This document shows positions 46,642 to 58,512 of a stretch of DNA of 64,000 nt, piece after piece. How positions within the stretch are numbered: the stretch's first letter is position 1; every line of letters starts with the position of its first letter. The notes under the pieces were generated by a model. It did not search any database. It was not told the DNA's origin and worked only from the letters and a program-made list of their open reading frames with translations. This DNA is from Pleurotus djamor (taxonomy: Eukaryota > Basidiomycota > Agaricomycetes > Agaricales > Pleurotaceae). The position numbers were made by a program, and so were the translations under genes. The stretch is from NCBI GenBank assembly GCA_029747585.1, contig JAPEVF010000158.1, forward strand, positions 22,493 to 86,492. The letters run 5' to 3'.

Positions 46642-48451
46642 TCAGAGATTAAAGTTTGGGTGCTCCTCAAATATCTTGTACCAGGCGATCAACCCGTCAA
46701 AAGCTTCTTCTATCGAAAGGAACCATCTTTCGGATGACCTGTCAATCGTATGATTCAGGTCGTCGCAGTCTACTTGGGTATAACGTCGTAGCTCTGCAAT
46801 CCAGCGGCGATCAACATTACAGCAGTTGATGAATGTAATCCTTGGGAGCTTCGCTGAGGGTGAGTGTCGTTTGATAGCCCCCAGGAGTGCGACTAGGAGC
46901 TCTTCGAGAGGATACTCCGCTACTCTCGTATGGCTGTTTACTGTGTCTTCACGATCGCATCCGTGCACAAACGAAAAATTGACAAGCTCAATTGTTTCGA
47001 GGTGGGAGAGGAGCTGCATCCCCGAACCAAAACAATCAAGATGTTGCGATGTTGAGTCCCTTCCACAATCCATGCAGAGCATAGCGCGTTCGAATAAAGT
47101 CTCAATGAGAAGGAGCGGGCGGTAGGATATGAATCGGAGCACACGTATTGACTTGAACTTAGAAAGCATTGTCTGCCAACCATCCTTGTACTGGATGATT
47201 TCTCTGGGACTCTGGGACTCGTATGTTTCCGGAGAACTTCTGAGCTCCAGGAAGTATATATCAGGCCCTGCAGCCGAAAGGTCTGCGAGGCTCAGCTCGA
47301 GCAGGTTCAACGGATGGATAGATCGAATCAATCGAGCAGTGAGGATATTGCCGGCCACAGTGCCAAGACGAATTTCCCCCTGGTGACCGTTGGTGTGTAA
47401 ACGTAGCTCAGTGTAGGGGAAGGGGGGAACGGATAGCCCCATTGGCATATTTGAGAACTTCGCTCAACGTGTCATGACTTCCTAGCCGCGACTGGTAGGC
47501 AACATGGAAGGATTCAAGGTTTGGTGCGATTAAAGCAGCCAACAAACAAAGGCAAGGCGTCCCGGTGTCGACTATGGTGAGGCTTCGCAAAGTCTTCACC
47601 GGGGTCGGTGGAGAAAGTGTTCCCGGGGAGCGGAGCGAGTCGACCAAGGTGAGATCTGTGATTTTGGGCAGACGTTTGATCAACGCAAGCACCTGCCACG
47701 TATTCAGGCGTTGAAAAGTTGGCAGATCCCGTAGCTCTAGAGTCGTCAAATGGGGCCCGTAGAGCACCGAGTTGAGGTCAAAGGCGCAACCCGCCGTCGA
47801 CAGTGTGGTGAGATCAGCGAATTGATGATCGGGTGGATGTGGGAGCCAAATATCTTCGTCAGGACCATCGAGAGTATAGGTAGAAATATCAAGAGTGGAA
47901 AGGGCGAAGCGGCTGATGAGATTGAACAGGCTGAAGATATTGGATTCCAAGCCCACTATCCTCAGGTGCTTGACTTTATCTCGGGTAACGTCGAGCGAAA
48001 CAAGGGTGGTCAGCATCTCCTCGATCCATCCAATATCCTCTACATCACACAACAGAGCCACTGGCAGCGAGCCACTACGTTTGAAGCAAAGGTCAAAGTA
48101 AAGCGATTCGATGCTGGTGCGGCTGGGACCAACAGAAACGGTAGTCCAGAGATCGGCGTGGTTGATCGCCACATCTCTCCAATAATGGCAGACGTGTGTC
48201 GTCCGGATCCACCTCAAGAGACAGTCCGGACCAGTATGTTCGAAGCGGGGTGTAACATAGCTGAAGATTGCAGCAAGTAATTCGGGGGGAAGTTTCACGA
48301 CGAACGGAGAGGGCATGTTATTGTCGTTTGCAATGAAATTGGCACTCCGACATTTCGAGATATTTTGGAGCGCTGAGCCCCCGACTTCGTATTCAACCGA
48401 TATCTCGACCAAATGCCCCTCGATCCTCTTGCTCTCTTTTGATCCTTCCAT
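46642..48451 (-). CDS. F-box protein, one-base frame break in a homopolymer
   Basis: An F-box (FVVKLPPELLAAIFSYV ... THVCHYWRDVAI ... LW) starts near residue 46 if translation begins at 48451; a second possible start is Met at 48316, directly before the F-box. Leucine-rich repeats follow. The first frame ends at 47408, while the frame that continues the repeats covers about 47448-46642. Both overlap at a C6 run (plus-strand G6, about 47424-47431). Removing one base there gives 1809 nt, a single 602-aa protein. Because two other genes in this window are broken by extra bases at homopolymers, a sequencing error is more likely than a true pseudogene. Predicted substrate-recognition subunit of an SCF ubiquitin ligase. 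Confidence 0.7.
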
Positions 48452-49281
48452 GTCCGGTCATGATACATTGCGCCCCAACACGATAACCACCCATTTCAAC
48501 CTGCAAAAATTCTTCCATCGGCCGGAGGTGTCAATGATTCATTCAACCTGCGCAGGTCATATCGCGCGACGGGACCGTCAAAATTTCCGCTCAAACCACG
48601 GAGGATAGTGACTGTAACATCCTCCAAACGCTACTGGGTCTCTGGAATGGGACCGGATGCTGTGAATGCGAGGACCATTTGAGTGGGGAATTTGTCTCGA
48701 GGCTAGTGCAATGGATCGCGGCCTGTGGGGGTCGTCTGGGTGAGCAAACCTTGCATTATCACACCCTTAAACTCATCTGACCATTCCCTACAGTCCCCAA
48801 AAGATTGTCTGGCCTCCATCGCTTGAATATGCCGCGCAGTGTAAATAGTAGACCTGTAGAAATCATCTCGCGTCGATCTCGCTCTATCGTAATTCTGACT
48901 TCACAGGGCAATGTAAATTATCTATTGAAGTAAATAATACTCTTACATCGGGAGCCTACCATCCGTATTCATCGAGATACAAGTTGAATACTTCTGTGAA
49001 AATTATTTGGCCATATTTGCGGAGTGCCAAGTTCATTGCAAACGGCCATAAAGTCGGTGTCATATCTCAAGCTCTCAAGATCTCAGGCGCTCGCAGGTCG
49101 GTGTCGGACCCAATACAGAATTCTGGACACCTGTAGTTACTCACAAGCAAGCTTAAAATACAGCTAGACCTTGAAGGAGGTATGATGTGTAGTACTCTAC
49201 AAGGAAGGATAGACACGATGGGTGTTTACATGACTTGATGTTACTACTTACTAGTGAGTATAGATACTATATGGTGGCCCG
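48452..49281. other. Intergenic region
   Basis: No gene supported on either strand. It separates the 5' end of the F-box gene from the 3' end of the YSH1 gene. Confidence 0.5.
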
Positions 49282-52218
49282 TTAGGCACTACTAAGGGTG
49301 GACGTCCCAGTCCCCTTGATGTCTGAATCCGCAGGGGTTTCATTGCCCGGCGACTCTTCGTTAGGTTCAGTCTTCATCACCGCATCAGCCTTGGTTTCTT
49401 TCTCTCCTTCGTGTTCGCCTTCTATCTCTGTAGAAACAGGCGTAAAGCTTTCCGAAAGAGAACTGACAGTGGTTAGAGCCATGTCAAGAACAACCTCCAC
49501 GCGCTTGCGGAGAGTTTCGCTCGTACTCGTCACAGCCTTGGTTAAATACGTTTAGACAAGGAGGCGAACGGATGATGCACGAAAACCTTACCAGAGTCAC
49601 CAAGTTTATCCGGGCATCTGCTTCATCCAGATTGACAAGAAGCGAAGGTTGATTGTCTTCTTCGTCTTGATCGCCTTCAATTTCAGAGGGATCGGGCATG
49701 TGAAGTTCGACCTCGCCGAAGTGGGCTTCCAGGAACATTGCCAACCGTTGTATACGCACGACATGAGACATATCGTCTTGCGTATCAGCGTGAGGGTGCT
49801 TGTGGTCATGTTCTTTGGAATGAGAGTGGGGTTGCGTAGTCACTAGAACGACACTTCAGCAGCGGAAAGGTGGAATGGAGTAATTTGTACGAACATTTGA
49901 CGGACGCAGGACTCTTGTCGATTCCGGTGATGAGTGCCAGTGTCGAGTCCGCAATCATGTCGTTGCTGGCACTTGACTCCCACTCAAGCGTGAGTTCATG
50001 TTCCTGGCTGTGCTTTACGTCCACAACACTCATAACCTACCAACAGTATGTGAGCAAGAGTACGACTTGTGGACAAACATGACTCTTACACGCATTGTAG
50101 GGACACCATCTGAGTCCACGCCTTCCTCAACCGACCCATACATACCTTCCAAATGCCATTTGACAAGTTGCCAACCGACACCTAGCGCGATTTTCTGCTT
50201 CTGTGTGACTGTGCACGTTGATAGCCCAGCGAAGTCTTTGAGGTCGCGAGGGTCAAGTAGAGTATACGAGAAGTCCTTGGAGACCAAAAGCCCAGAAATA
50301 CTCTCGCCTGGAGCGGGAGGTTTCTCAGCAAGGGTGCCGATAGCCTAATATTTGAGATGATGACCGTAACTCAACTATCCGTACTGTATATGAGCGCCTA
50401 CCTTGGCCACGCGTTCCCCTCGGAAAGACAACTCCAAAGTCTCGAGGTTCCGAGGCGTATGGATTTTGACGTCTTCATCCCGTTCTTTGTATCTAGCGGT
50501 CATAGCCGCACGCAAGCGAGCCATGTTATTTTGCTCCCCATGGACAAGAACCTAGTAGAGATGATGTAGAGATGGTGATTCCGGATAAACGAAAGCTCTT
50601 ACAACATGTTGAGCCTTGACGAGTTCGATGAACTCCGAGTTTTGAGAGAAGTCGACATGGGCACTGAACGATATGTAGTCGACGGATATCTTTCTCTGGA
50701 TGGTATGTCCCTTTACGGACGTGAATTCTTCGGGTTCGGTCAAAATATCCTAAGGAGAGAAAAGGAAAGCATGAGTGTCACATACGGGATCATGATGCAT
50801 CGTGATGAAAGGGCTCAGCAGGGGATGTGGATAGGCAAAAAGTCCATTCATTCACGATAAATACAACGGATGCGATGCGATGTAGATAATAACCGCCTAT
50901 ACCACTTACCCTTGCCAAAGTGCCTTCAACCGAGTAACCCGTGACGACAAGGCCGTTTCTCCAGTCCGGAGCCCACAACTCGAAAAGCTCGCGGCTAGAT
51001 CCAGACTGCATAAATCCAGGACTGGCAAGAACCACACAGGGAGGGCCATCCGCGATTTTCTTTTCCCAGCCGCGGCTTTGGGGGACATTGGAAATGTGCC
51101 TAGAAAACGAGTGAGCGATGTCAAAGAATGGTTGGCGAGGAAAAAACTTACTTGAAAACGAAGGGGTTATCACGCTTTGCAAAGCGCGTACGAATGTTGG
51201 AATTCATGGTGTGGATGTAGGTTTGATAGACGGCCATACACTTGCGAGCGAGACTCGATGCATAGTAAACAGGAACATTGTGAAGTTCAGGGTGCTTCTT
51301 CCAGTATTCGTCCAGAATCAGTAGCAATTCCTGAGCACGACCTAGAGCAAACACGGGCAGAAGGACATGGCCTCCGCGCCTGATGATCGAGTGGACAAGG
51401 CTGGTAAAGCGGATCTCCTTCTCGTCCCTCGGCTCGAGACTTTGAACGCCATAGGTACTCTCCACAATGAGAACGTCTGGTCGGATAGGCGGAACTTCTG
51501 CTTTGACGAGATGTCGATCCTCTTCTCGGGAGTAATCGCCTGTATAAAAGATACGAAGTCCTGCTATATCGATGAGATACATACAAGCTCCCAAAACATG
51601 ACCAGCATGGTAGGGGGTGAATGTCACGCCTGGACATGGGGTAATAAGCTGGTGCACTGAGACGGGTATGATTGAGGCAAGTGACATTTGCATGTCGAGA
51701 GGAGAAAACAAAGCGTCGGAAGAGGAGGAACTAGCCAGGCCAGTGTCAATGAATGTTCGGGCAAATGATTGAAAGTCATACTCACCTTGTTCGAACAAAA
51801 TCCTGCATCATAAATTTATGAACAGCTTTGGTTGGATGCGTCATGTAAACCTTTCCCTTCCCGTCCCGAAAATTGGTCTAAAAAGTTGAGAACATAGATG
51901 GGCCGAAGAATAAAACAGAGCATACTTTTTCTGTGATGTAAGTCAAAGCTGCGACATGGTCTAGATGGAAGCTAGGAAAACATAAGAAAGGCGTAACAGA
52001 ATGATATTTTAAGCTACTCACTGAGTAATGAGAATTGCGTCCACCGTGCTCCAATCCAACTCGTCGACGAAGGGGAGCGACGCCATCCCGCTGTACGCAG
52101 GATGGACCCCGGTGTCACATACGATGGTCCTTCCACGATACTGGAGGACGCAGCAAGAGCGTCCGACCTCTTGCCCTGCCCCGAGCAGCGTCACGCTCAA
52201 AGTCAGAGATTCAGACAT
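49282..52218 (-). CDS. YSH1: YSH1/CPSF73, pre-mRNA 3'-end processing endonuclease
   Basis: Catalytic metallo-beta-lactamase/beta-CASP subunit of the cleavage and polyadenylation factor; it cuts pre-mRNA before poly(A) addition in the nucleus. Start at 52218 ([19 protein letters not shown]). The first intron splits the histidine motif, which reads THFHLDH once joined (exon 1 ends near 52024). Later exons, several short, include [14 protein letters not shown] (about 51850), [14 protein letters not shown], the strongly conserved [32 protein letters not shown] and [10 protein letters not shown] (51798-51148), [21 protein letters not shown] (about 51050), and [15 protein letters not shown] (about 50660). 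The C-terminal domain ends at 49282. A His-rich linker ([15 protein letters not shown]) at about 49800 is unusual. Exon borders in the 3' half are approximate. Confidence 0.88.
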
Positions 52219-52330
52219 GGATGGAGGAAACAAGGAGCGCGTTGGGCCTCGAGTCAGAGTCAGACGCGCGACCTGACATAATCGTGCCCCTGTCTCTGAA
52301 GCTATCAGTCCAACATCAGTCACTGCACCG
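52219..52330. promoter_or_regulatory. Bidirectional promoter, YSH1 and small gene
   Basis: Only 112 bp separate the two divergent start codons, so both genes must share one promoter region. No TATA box is obvious. Confidence 0.5.
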
Positions 52331-52628
52331 ATGCCCAAAGATCGTGGTCCACTTATCATTCGCCGTGCCAAAACACAAGTGGCAAAGGCACCTCTTCAAA
52401 GAAAGAAAGGCACGAGCAGAGCCATCAGAGCCAAAAATGCCTCGCTTTGTGAGCAACTCGATGGCCAGATCCAATTAGTGTACACGGTACGTTTGGAACA
52501 TCTTCTCGCATCGGACTACATCTTATACCGTGATTAACTAGCTCAAAAACGAGTCGAAAGCTTCCCCCACGAGCAAAGTTACTCCCAGCGATGTTTCAGA
52601 CCTTGCTGTCGCGTTGAGCAACATATGA
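52331..52628 (+). CDS. Small basic protein of 80 residues
   Basis: Two exons (52331-52486 and 52542-52628, GTACGT...AACTAG intron) encode 80 aa. The N-terminal half is strongly basic (RRAKTQVAKAPLQRKKGTSR), followed by a helix-forming stretch and a Ser/Thr-rich end. The frame, clean intron and divergent position next to YSH1 argue that it is real. A basic, nuclear or nucleolar protein is likely, but I do not recognise the family. Confidence 0.55.
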
Positions 52629-52734
52629 AGCTCAGCTCAAAACACATCTCCTCAGACTGGCGACAAAAGAGACTTCGGACCACCAAATTACCCAAAGTAT
52701 ATATCCTCTAAGGCTGTATAAGTAATATCGCATA

Positions 52735-54084
52735 TCAAAAGTACCCAGGCTGTATGGCGACCTCAAAGTCAATCCGCATTCCCAGCTTGGACCATTCATT
52801 CAGCTTTGATAGCAGTGTGTGTGGCGTGCTTGATGCGCAGTACTTGAGCGACTTGAGCTTCGCCACGGGATTTCGGAAACTGCGCGCTTCTATCATGAGT
52901 AGGAGAGCTGCTTCGGAGCAACGCTTGCCACAGTGACGGAAGTCAATGGATTGCAGGCGAGGGACCAAGGGATATCTCCAGTCCATGAAGGTCAACGCTG
53001 CCAACAACAGATCCCCTACGACTCGCTGCGTTCCGCCTGATGGCAGGCCTTCTACTACTAGGTGAGTCAAGGCCGGAGTCTTCTGAAGATACTGGATGAT
53101 CTGTGTTTCGAAAAGCGGCAAGAGGCGAAGCGTCAACACTTCCAAGCTAGAAGCTGACCGAGCTAGGTAGGCCAAAAATGAAGTATGCGGCCAGGAATCC
53201 AAGTTACTGAAGACGACCGGTGCGTAACCGATGGATAGCTTCGCTACCTCTGGGGTCTGCAAGATGCTGAAAAAGTGCTCAAGTCGTTGACGCCTGCTCC
53301 AGGGAACCTGCAACCCGAGTTCGCCGCTTCCATCTAACAGGACTAAATCCAGCTCCTCGACCCGCGAAACGACTTCCTCGTCCCATTTCGATATCCTGTC
53401 ATCGGCCAGGCAAACCAGTCTCCTCAGCCGGGTTCCTTGCGACAGAATTCTCAAGACGTTATCGAGAGTGAATAACGATTCGTCTTGCGAGAGGTGCCAA
53501 GGAAGTAAAACCAGTTCTGTGATCCGTGAATCGCTGTTCAACAGGCTCCATGGGTCGAACGTTATCCCTCTCATCACCACCTCTCTTAGTGGAGCATCCT
53601 GGACCCACTCCCAACCCATACACACAGGTGTACCTTGGCAGGTGACCGCTGCCATCTTCAAGCTAACCAAAGAGGTGAACCGAGCTTCAGATAGAGCCAG
53701 CAATTCGAACCAATCCGCGGGAAGCCAGAACTCGACATGCCGCCATCGACTAGAATTAGCAGCCAGCAACTTCGAAAATGCCTTCAGGCATGCTGGATCA
53801 GGTTTCTCCGGACCGTCCTTCGTGGAAATGACCAAGGACACCTCGCATCCCTGTGACTGTTGTAACCACATCGCCAGGCGCGCGAGTGTCTTCTCTTCGC
53901 GGTGGGCCAAGTCGTAAACGTCCAGAGCCATGTGCGACCATAATCTAGGGCTTGCCATTACGATTGAACGCCACATGCGGCTCACTCGAAGGAACGTAGC
54001 AAGTGGGCCACAGCAATCCATTATGACGACACCGTGGGTTGGAAGACACAACCATAGTATCTCCTCCCATAACTCGACTGGCAT
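52735..54084 (-). CDS. F-box-like protein, 5' end uncertain
   Basis: 449 aa from the Met at 54084 (MPVELWEEILWLCLP), which is the start of the F-box itself, with FLRVSRMWRSIVMASPRLW completing it. The rest is a leucine-rich region (repeated L.ELVLL, LEVLTLRLL, LTHLVVEGL). The frame remains open upstream for at least 25 codons (VEAEAN...SGTPVA) into the N-containing stretch, so the true start is probably further up and cannot be placed. Single exon in the readable part. Third F-box gene of the window, not closely similar to the other two. Confidence 0.7.
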   Translation of the reverse strand: MPVELWEEILWLCLPTHGVVIMDCCGPLATFLRVSRMWRSIVMASPRLWSHMALDVYDLAHREEKTLARLAMWLQQSQGCEVSLVISTKDGPEKPDPACLKAFSKLLAANSSRWRHVEFWLPADWFELLALSEARFTSLVSLKMAAVTCQGTPVCMGWEWVQDAPLREVVMRGITFDPWSLLNSDSRITELVLLPWHLSQDESLFTLDNVLRILSQGTRLRRLVCLADDRISKWDEEVVSRVEELDLVLLDGSGELGLQVPWSRRQRLEHFFSILQTPEVAKLSIGYAPVVFSNLDSWPHTSFLAYLARSASSLEVLTLRLLPLFETQIIQYLQKTPALTHLVVEGLPSGGTQRVVGDLLLAALTFMDWRYPLVPRLQSIDFRHCGKRCSEAALLLMIEARSFRNPVAKLKSLKYCASSTPHTLLSKLNEWSKLGMRIDFEVAIQPGYF

Positions 54085-54104
54085 CGCAACAGGAGTTCCG
54101 GACG

Positions 54105-54240
54105 NGTTGNTGTTCGCCTCGGCCTCGACGCGCGGGCATGGCTTTCGCCTATGCTGTGGTGTTCGAGTNGCAAACGTTCTGATNACNAANNGTCAACNNT
54201 CGGNNNGATNACACATNCACAAACATAANAAACACGNCAC
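54105..54240. other. Low-quality stretch with many Ns
   Basis: About twenty ambiguous bases fall in roughly 135 bp, and more are scattered to about 56310. The 5' end of the F-box-like gene and exons of the next gene are affected. No gene is called within it. Confidence 0.8.
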
Positions 54241-54878
54241 CACGTACATCGTCATGGCCAGTCGGTGCAGGGAGGGTACATCGACCCACTTCTGTGAACG
54301 AGCACACTTATATATGAGCGCATTCGGGTAACTACTCAACCAACGAGGCAACCTTTCACCCTGCAAGGGAATGGAGGTCCTAAAATTTGACGCGATCAAC
54401 GGGATATTTTTCTCGGTACTTAATGTAGAAGTAATCTGCCTACAAGAACGTGATGGNGTGTACCTGAGTCTGCTTCGTGCAGNTTCGTGCCAAGTCACGC
54501 ATGATCCAACAGTTCAACTTGTTGCTTACAGAAAGATGACATTCAATTCGCAAACGTTCATAAAGATATAGTAAAAAGTACAGGCGACCATGAAGCATAC
54601 TACTCGCTTGCACGATAAAGACTAACCCAACGAGAGAAGGTACACAACATTGGACAGTGGAGAGCAAGTAAAGTACAACAATCCGAAATGCAAAGTATAA
54701 GCAAAGAGGGGAGGTGGGGAGCNGGAGAAGCAATGGGATACAACTGACACTCTGAGATATATGTAGATGGTACCTAAAGAATCCGTAAGTGTGTAAGTCG
54801 CGACAGCGAAAGGGAAAATGAAGATGAAGTCGTAAAACCAGAAAAAAAGCAGGGAAGGAAGAAGGAAAAGGTGCCGTT
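54241..54878. other. Intergenic region
   Basis: No gene supported; short open frames only. It probably contains the 3' UTR of the large minus-strand gene that ends at 54879. Confidence 0.45.
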
Positions 54879-57800
54879 TTAATTCATGTCGTCCCAAGCA
54901 GGGCGGGGTCCACCAATCGACAATTTACCCAACATCTTACGCTGCCGCAAATTTTTAACTTCAGTGTTGATGAGGTCTCGTAGGCGTTCAAGGTCCAAGC
55001 TTCTCTCCGCTCGAGACCCCATTAGAATATTCCGCCAGATACCCGCGGCGGCGACTGAGTTGTCGATGGGCAACTGCATGGGACGATGTAATCGAACCAT
55101 CTTTTGCATGAGATGGTCAGGGCTAGGATAAATCGTGTTCGGCCATGCGATGCGTATGGCAAACCACCAGCCAAGGGGCTAAAACGAGGCGCGAAAAAAT
55201 TAAAACGGGGGAAACGTGGCATGAGATCTGAAAAACATACCCGTCCATCTGGTAGGGTGCGTTCGGGGTACGAATCATAGGTGGTCAGGCCACCATCAGG
55301 CAATGAAAAGCTGTAGAGAGGAAATGAATTATCGTGGCCGTAGGTAAGCTGACGCAAGGGCACTTACCGATGAACAACCCAATGGTTTTCATCCGATCGA
55401 TGTTTCGCCAAAACTACCAACAGCCGCGGCATGCCCTCCAACCCAAACGGCGTCCATAGATCTCTCAGCATGCCGCACGCATCNCCATGTCTTCCATTAA
55501 ATACCGCAGTACTGATCGCATCGGCCATATTCGGCGGGACAAAGAGCCTATCCACGACNCCATGCGAAGTATCCGTTAAACGTGCCCTGACGTATCGTTT
55601 ATAAGTTTGAGTAGTCCAGATACTCANGGCAATCTCGTCAACTTGATGTCCGCGAGTCGTGCTATTGAGGGCAGAGTCCANTTCGCTGATCGGCCAGATG
55701 ATTGCCCAGTTGAGCANCCGAGANTGTATCTTCTGCCANGGAGCNAGNGACTGTCCTTCTTGATTGTACTCGCCAGGCTGCCACCCTGCTCGAGAAACCA
55801 CCTCCCTNGAGCTATTGTCNACNGGNACAGGAGGTAGAGACGCGTTCAGATCGGGATCGCCATGCTCTTCAGCGGGAACTTGACTCTGTCCTTCTTCNTC
55901 TTCATGGTATTCTTCATGATCGTCATCCCTCGCAACCTCCCATGTATGGTGAGANAGACCGGATTGACTACCAGCAGGCTTCTGTCTGAGTTTATACAAC
56001 TCTTCCTCGAGATATTGCTGCCCTGGAGAGTCATCTCTCATATCCGAAAGATGATCACTATGGCGTAATATNCTGGCGCGCGTCTCGCCTTCAGTGGTCG
56101 GAGCGTATCCCCTGTCATGTTCCGCATGTTCCAGGTCGCCATCTTCATCATCGTAGTGTTGGGATTCAGGAGCATGNGATTCNACGATAACTTCATCCTC
56201 AGGGTACATGGATTCCGCCATGGTGCCAGTGGGCTGGGTGTGGATNTTAACAGTTTGTGTCGTCGGCGATGGATTCGTAAACTCTTCAGGGTCCTCCGCC
56301 AAAGCGAANCGAGAGCCTTCGCCGTTGGATCGAATGGGTGTTATCTGAGGAGAGCGCAAGTTTTCGATCTTGGGTCCAAGACTTTCAATGCGCTGCTGCA
56401 TGAGGACAAGCTCTCGTTTTAGATCTGTCGCCCACTTCGGCGGTTCCTGCATGGGAGAGGTTATCAAGAGATGCGAACAGTAGCAATGAACGAGGATACA
56501 CACCTCAGAATCAAATTCGCCTTCAAGGTGTACGCTAGGATCGTGATTGTGAGCCTTGCGGAGGGCGATGATAGACTAGACAAAGAAGGTCTTAGCACGA
56601 TCACCCCCAGCTATGAACATTATTGCCCACCTCGTTATCAGCCTTCATACCCAGCTGCTTGACTCGTTGACGAATAGCTTTCCTCAGTGCCCGCCTGACG
56701 ACATCGTGTACAGCAGGGTCACTCTCATGATGAAGCAACGCGCACAGATCCATATCATGGAAATGGCTGTTCTTAACTTCGGGTTCCAACGTCGAGGCAG
56801 CATAATACGAAGTTCGAGGTGTACGCGACGAAGCAAGGGCTCGGTCGACTATAGCTTGCTCCTCAAGGTTCAACTCATCGGGGTGATTATGGTTAACAGA
56901 GTGCGGTCGGCTTGGGGTGGGGGTTGCCGTGCCATCTCGTTCTGTAGGTTGACGAGAGACCTGCGAGGGAGCCTTGCTATGCCTAGACGCCATAGAAGGA
57001 GGAGCATGTTGTCTGGCTGTGGATGCCGAAACCTGGGACGGGGCTCGCTTGGAGGGAGATTGGCTTGGAGCATGGGAGGCCGTCTTTCCATTGACAACCG
57101 ACCCGGGCACAGCAGAGGGTTGCTTGGATTGATGTGAGGGAGCAACCGACGGTTCTTTTCTAGCCTGAGAAGGAGCGACGGACGCAGTCCTCTGAGTGCC
57201 TTCTTCCGTCTCTTCTGGAATGACCATGGATCTACCACGAACAGCAGCTTGCAAAAGATCTGCTTGGGTGGGTGCGTTCCAGTAGGGGAAATAAGGTTTA
57301 CCCTGCCCATTATTGCCTGCAGACAGAACGGACGCCCCACCTTGCGATCGTGTCTCTGAACGGGGTGGAGGCGGGGCAGCCTTCGCTTTTCTGGCCTTAA
57401 TGTGGAATTGTGAGAGGGAATCAGAGGGGGCAAGAGAAGGTGCTTTGGACAGTGAGCGACGATAGCGCGCTTCATCATCATAAACTATTTGGCCATCTTC
57501 AAGGACGGGAGGGCGAGCAGTACCACGAGAAAGTGGAGATAGTGGCCGCTCCTCCCTGTTGGAGACTCTGCTAGCGGCCTTGGGAGGTGTCGCAGTGGAA
57601 GGCGCTTTAGAAGGTGACTTCGACGCTTGAGAGCGAGATTTGGATGGACTCGACGGGCCCTCGACGTCAATCCCGATCGGCACCGAAGAATTGGCTCTCG
57701 GAGAAGCGACTGATTCGGGCAAAGGTACCTTGGCAGCTGTGAATCCCGAAGGAGGGACGTTGGTGTTGATGCCTAATCTGCTTCCTTGGGGCGGTGAGGT

Positions 57801-58512
57801 TGGTTGCCAGTGACCATTGGTATAAGGGTTCGCGCCATGCGATCCAGGGGGCGGTACATAGTATTGTGCATCATCAGGGAGCGGTCCGAAGTTTCCAAAT
57901 GATGGTCCCGAGTCATACGACTCATATTTGGGGCCAGGCGGGTCAGCAGGGCCAGGTTCTCGATGCTACAAACGAGGGATGTGATGAGCGCGTAAGATGG
58001 ACAACAGGATAGTACTCACAACTGACTCGACCTCCGTACGCTGCCCGTCCTGCGATGTGGACTTTGCATCGTCGTCCTCTGCAACCTGATTGTGACCGTA
58101 GCTAACAGCCGAGTTGGCAAGGTTTGCTAGACGCGCATCACTACTCTGGCTCCTTGCCAGGGGCGATAATATCTTCGGCGAAGCAGCTGGATTGATCCCG
58201 TTCGCAGCTGAACGCGCGCCATTGACGACAGAGCCGCCGCGTTCCGATCTACCACCAAAGTCGGAATGAGAAGCAGGGATATCGGCTCCCTCTATCTGCA
58301 TGCTTTCGAGGTACTTGAAGACTGTATGACACGGTGTGTTAAGCACGCAAAGCTGATAAGAAGCCAAGACTTGGATTACCTTTCTCGCTGGGAACTGAAC
58401 ATTTATGGTTGATACATTAGAGTCGGAGGCGCTCAAGGGACGCAACAGACGTACTGGGAGTCTTTGACCGTAGCAGAATGGGTTTCAACACAGACGGAGA
58501 TTCGTCGCCCAT
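54879..58512 (-). CDS. Large mostly disordered protein with folded C-terminal domain, unrecognised
   Basis: Start at 58512 (MGDESPSVLKPILLRSKTP). Short 5' exons join as ...PSEK to VFKYLESMQIEGAD (acceptor near 58322). They are followed by a large exon (about 57722-56630) rich in APSQ/PSKAPS repeats, a small exon SIIALRKAHNHDPSVHLEGE (about 56580-56510), and a long acidic exon starting EPPKWATDLKREL (56447) and ending NHWVVHR near 55364. Final exons contain SLPDGGLTTYDSYPE and QLPIDNSVAAAGIWRNILMG, ending with stop at 54879. The C-terminal part is Trp-rich and looks folded; HWVV...YDSYP and the Q...AAG segment are faintly like a Ulp1-type peptidase core without its cysteine. The many Ns between 55490 and 56310 prevent a clean model. 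Function unknown. Confidence 0.55.

Noticed and set aside
46642..47448. A separate gene downstream of the 46.6-48.5 kb F-box frame
   Set aside because: It continues the leucine-rich region of the same protein; a one-base correction in a homopolymer fuses the two frames.
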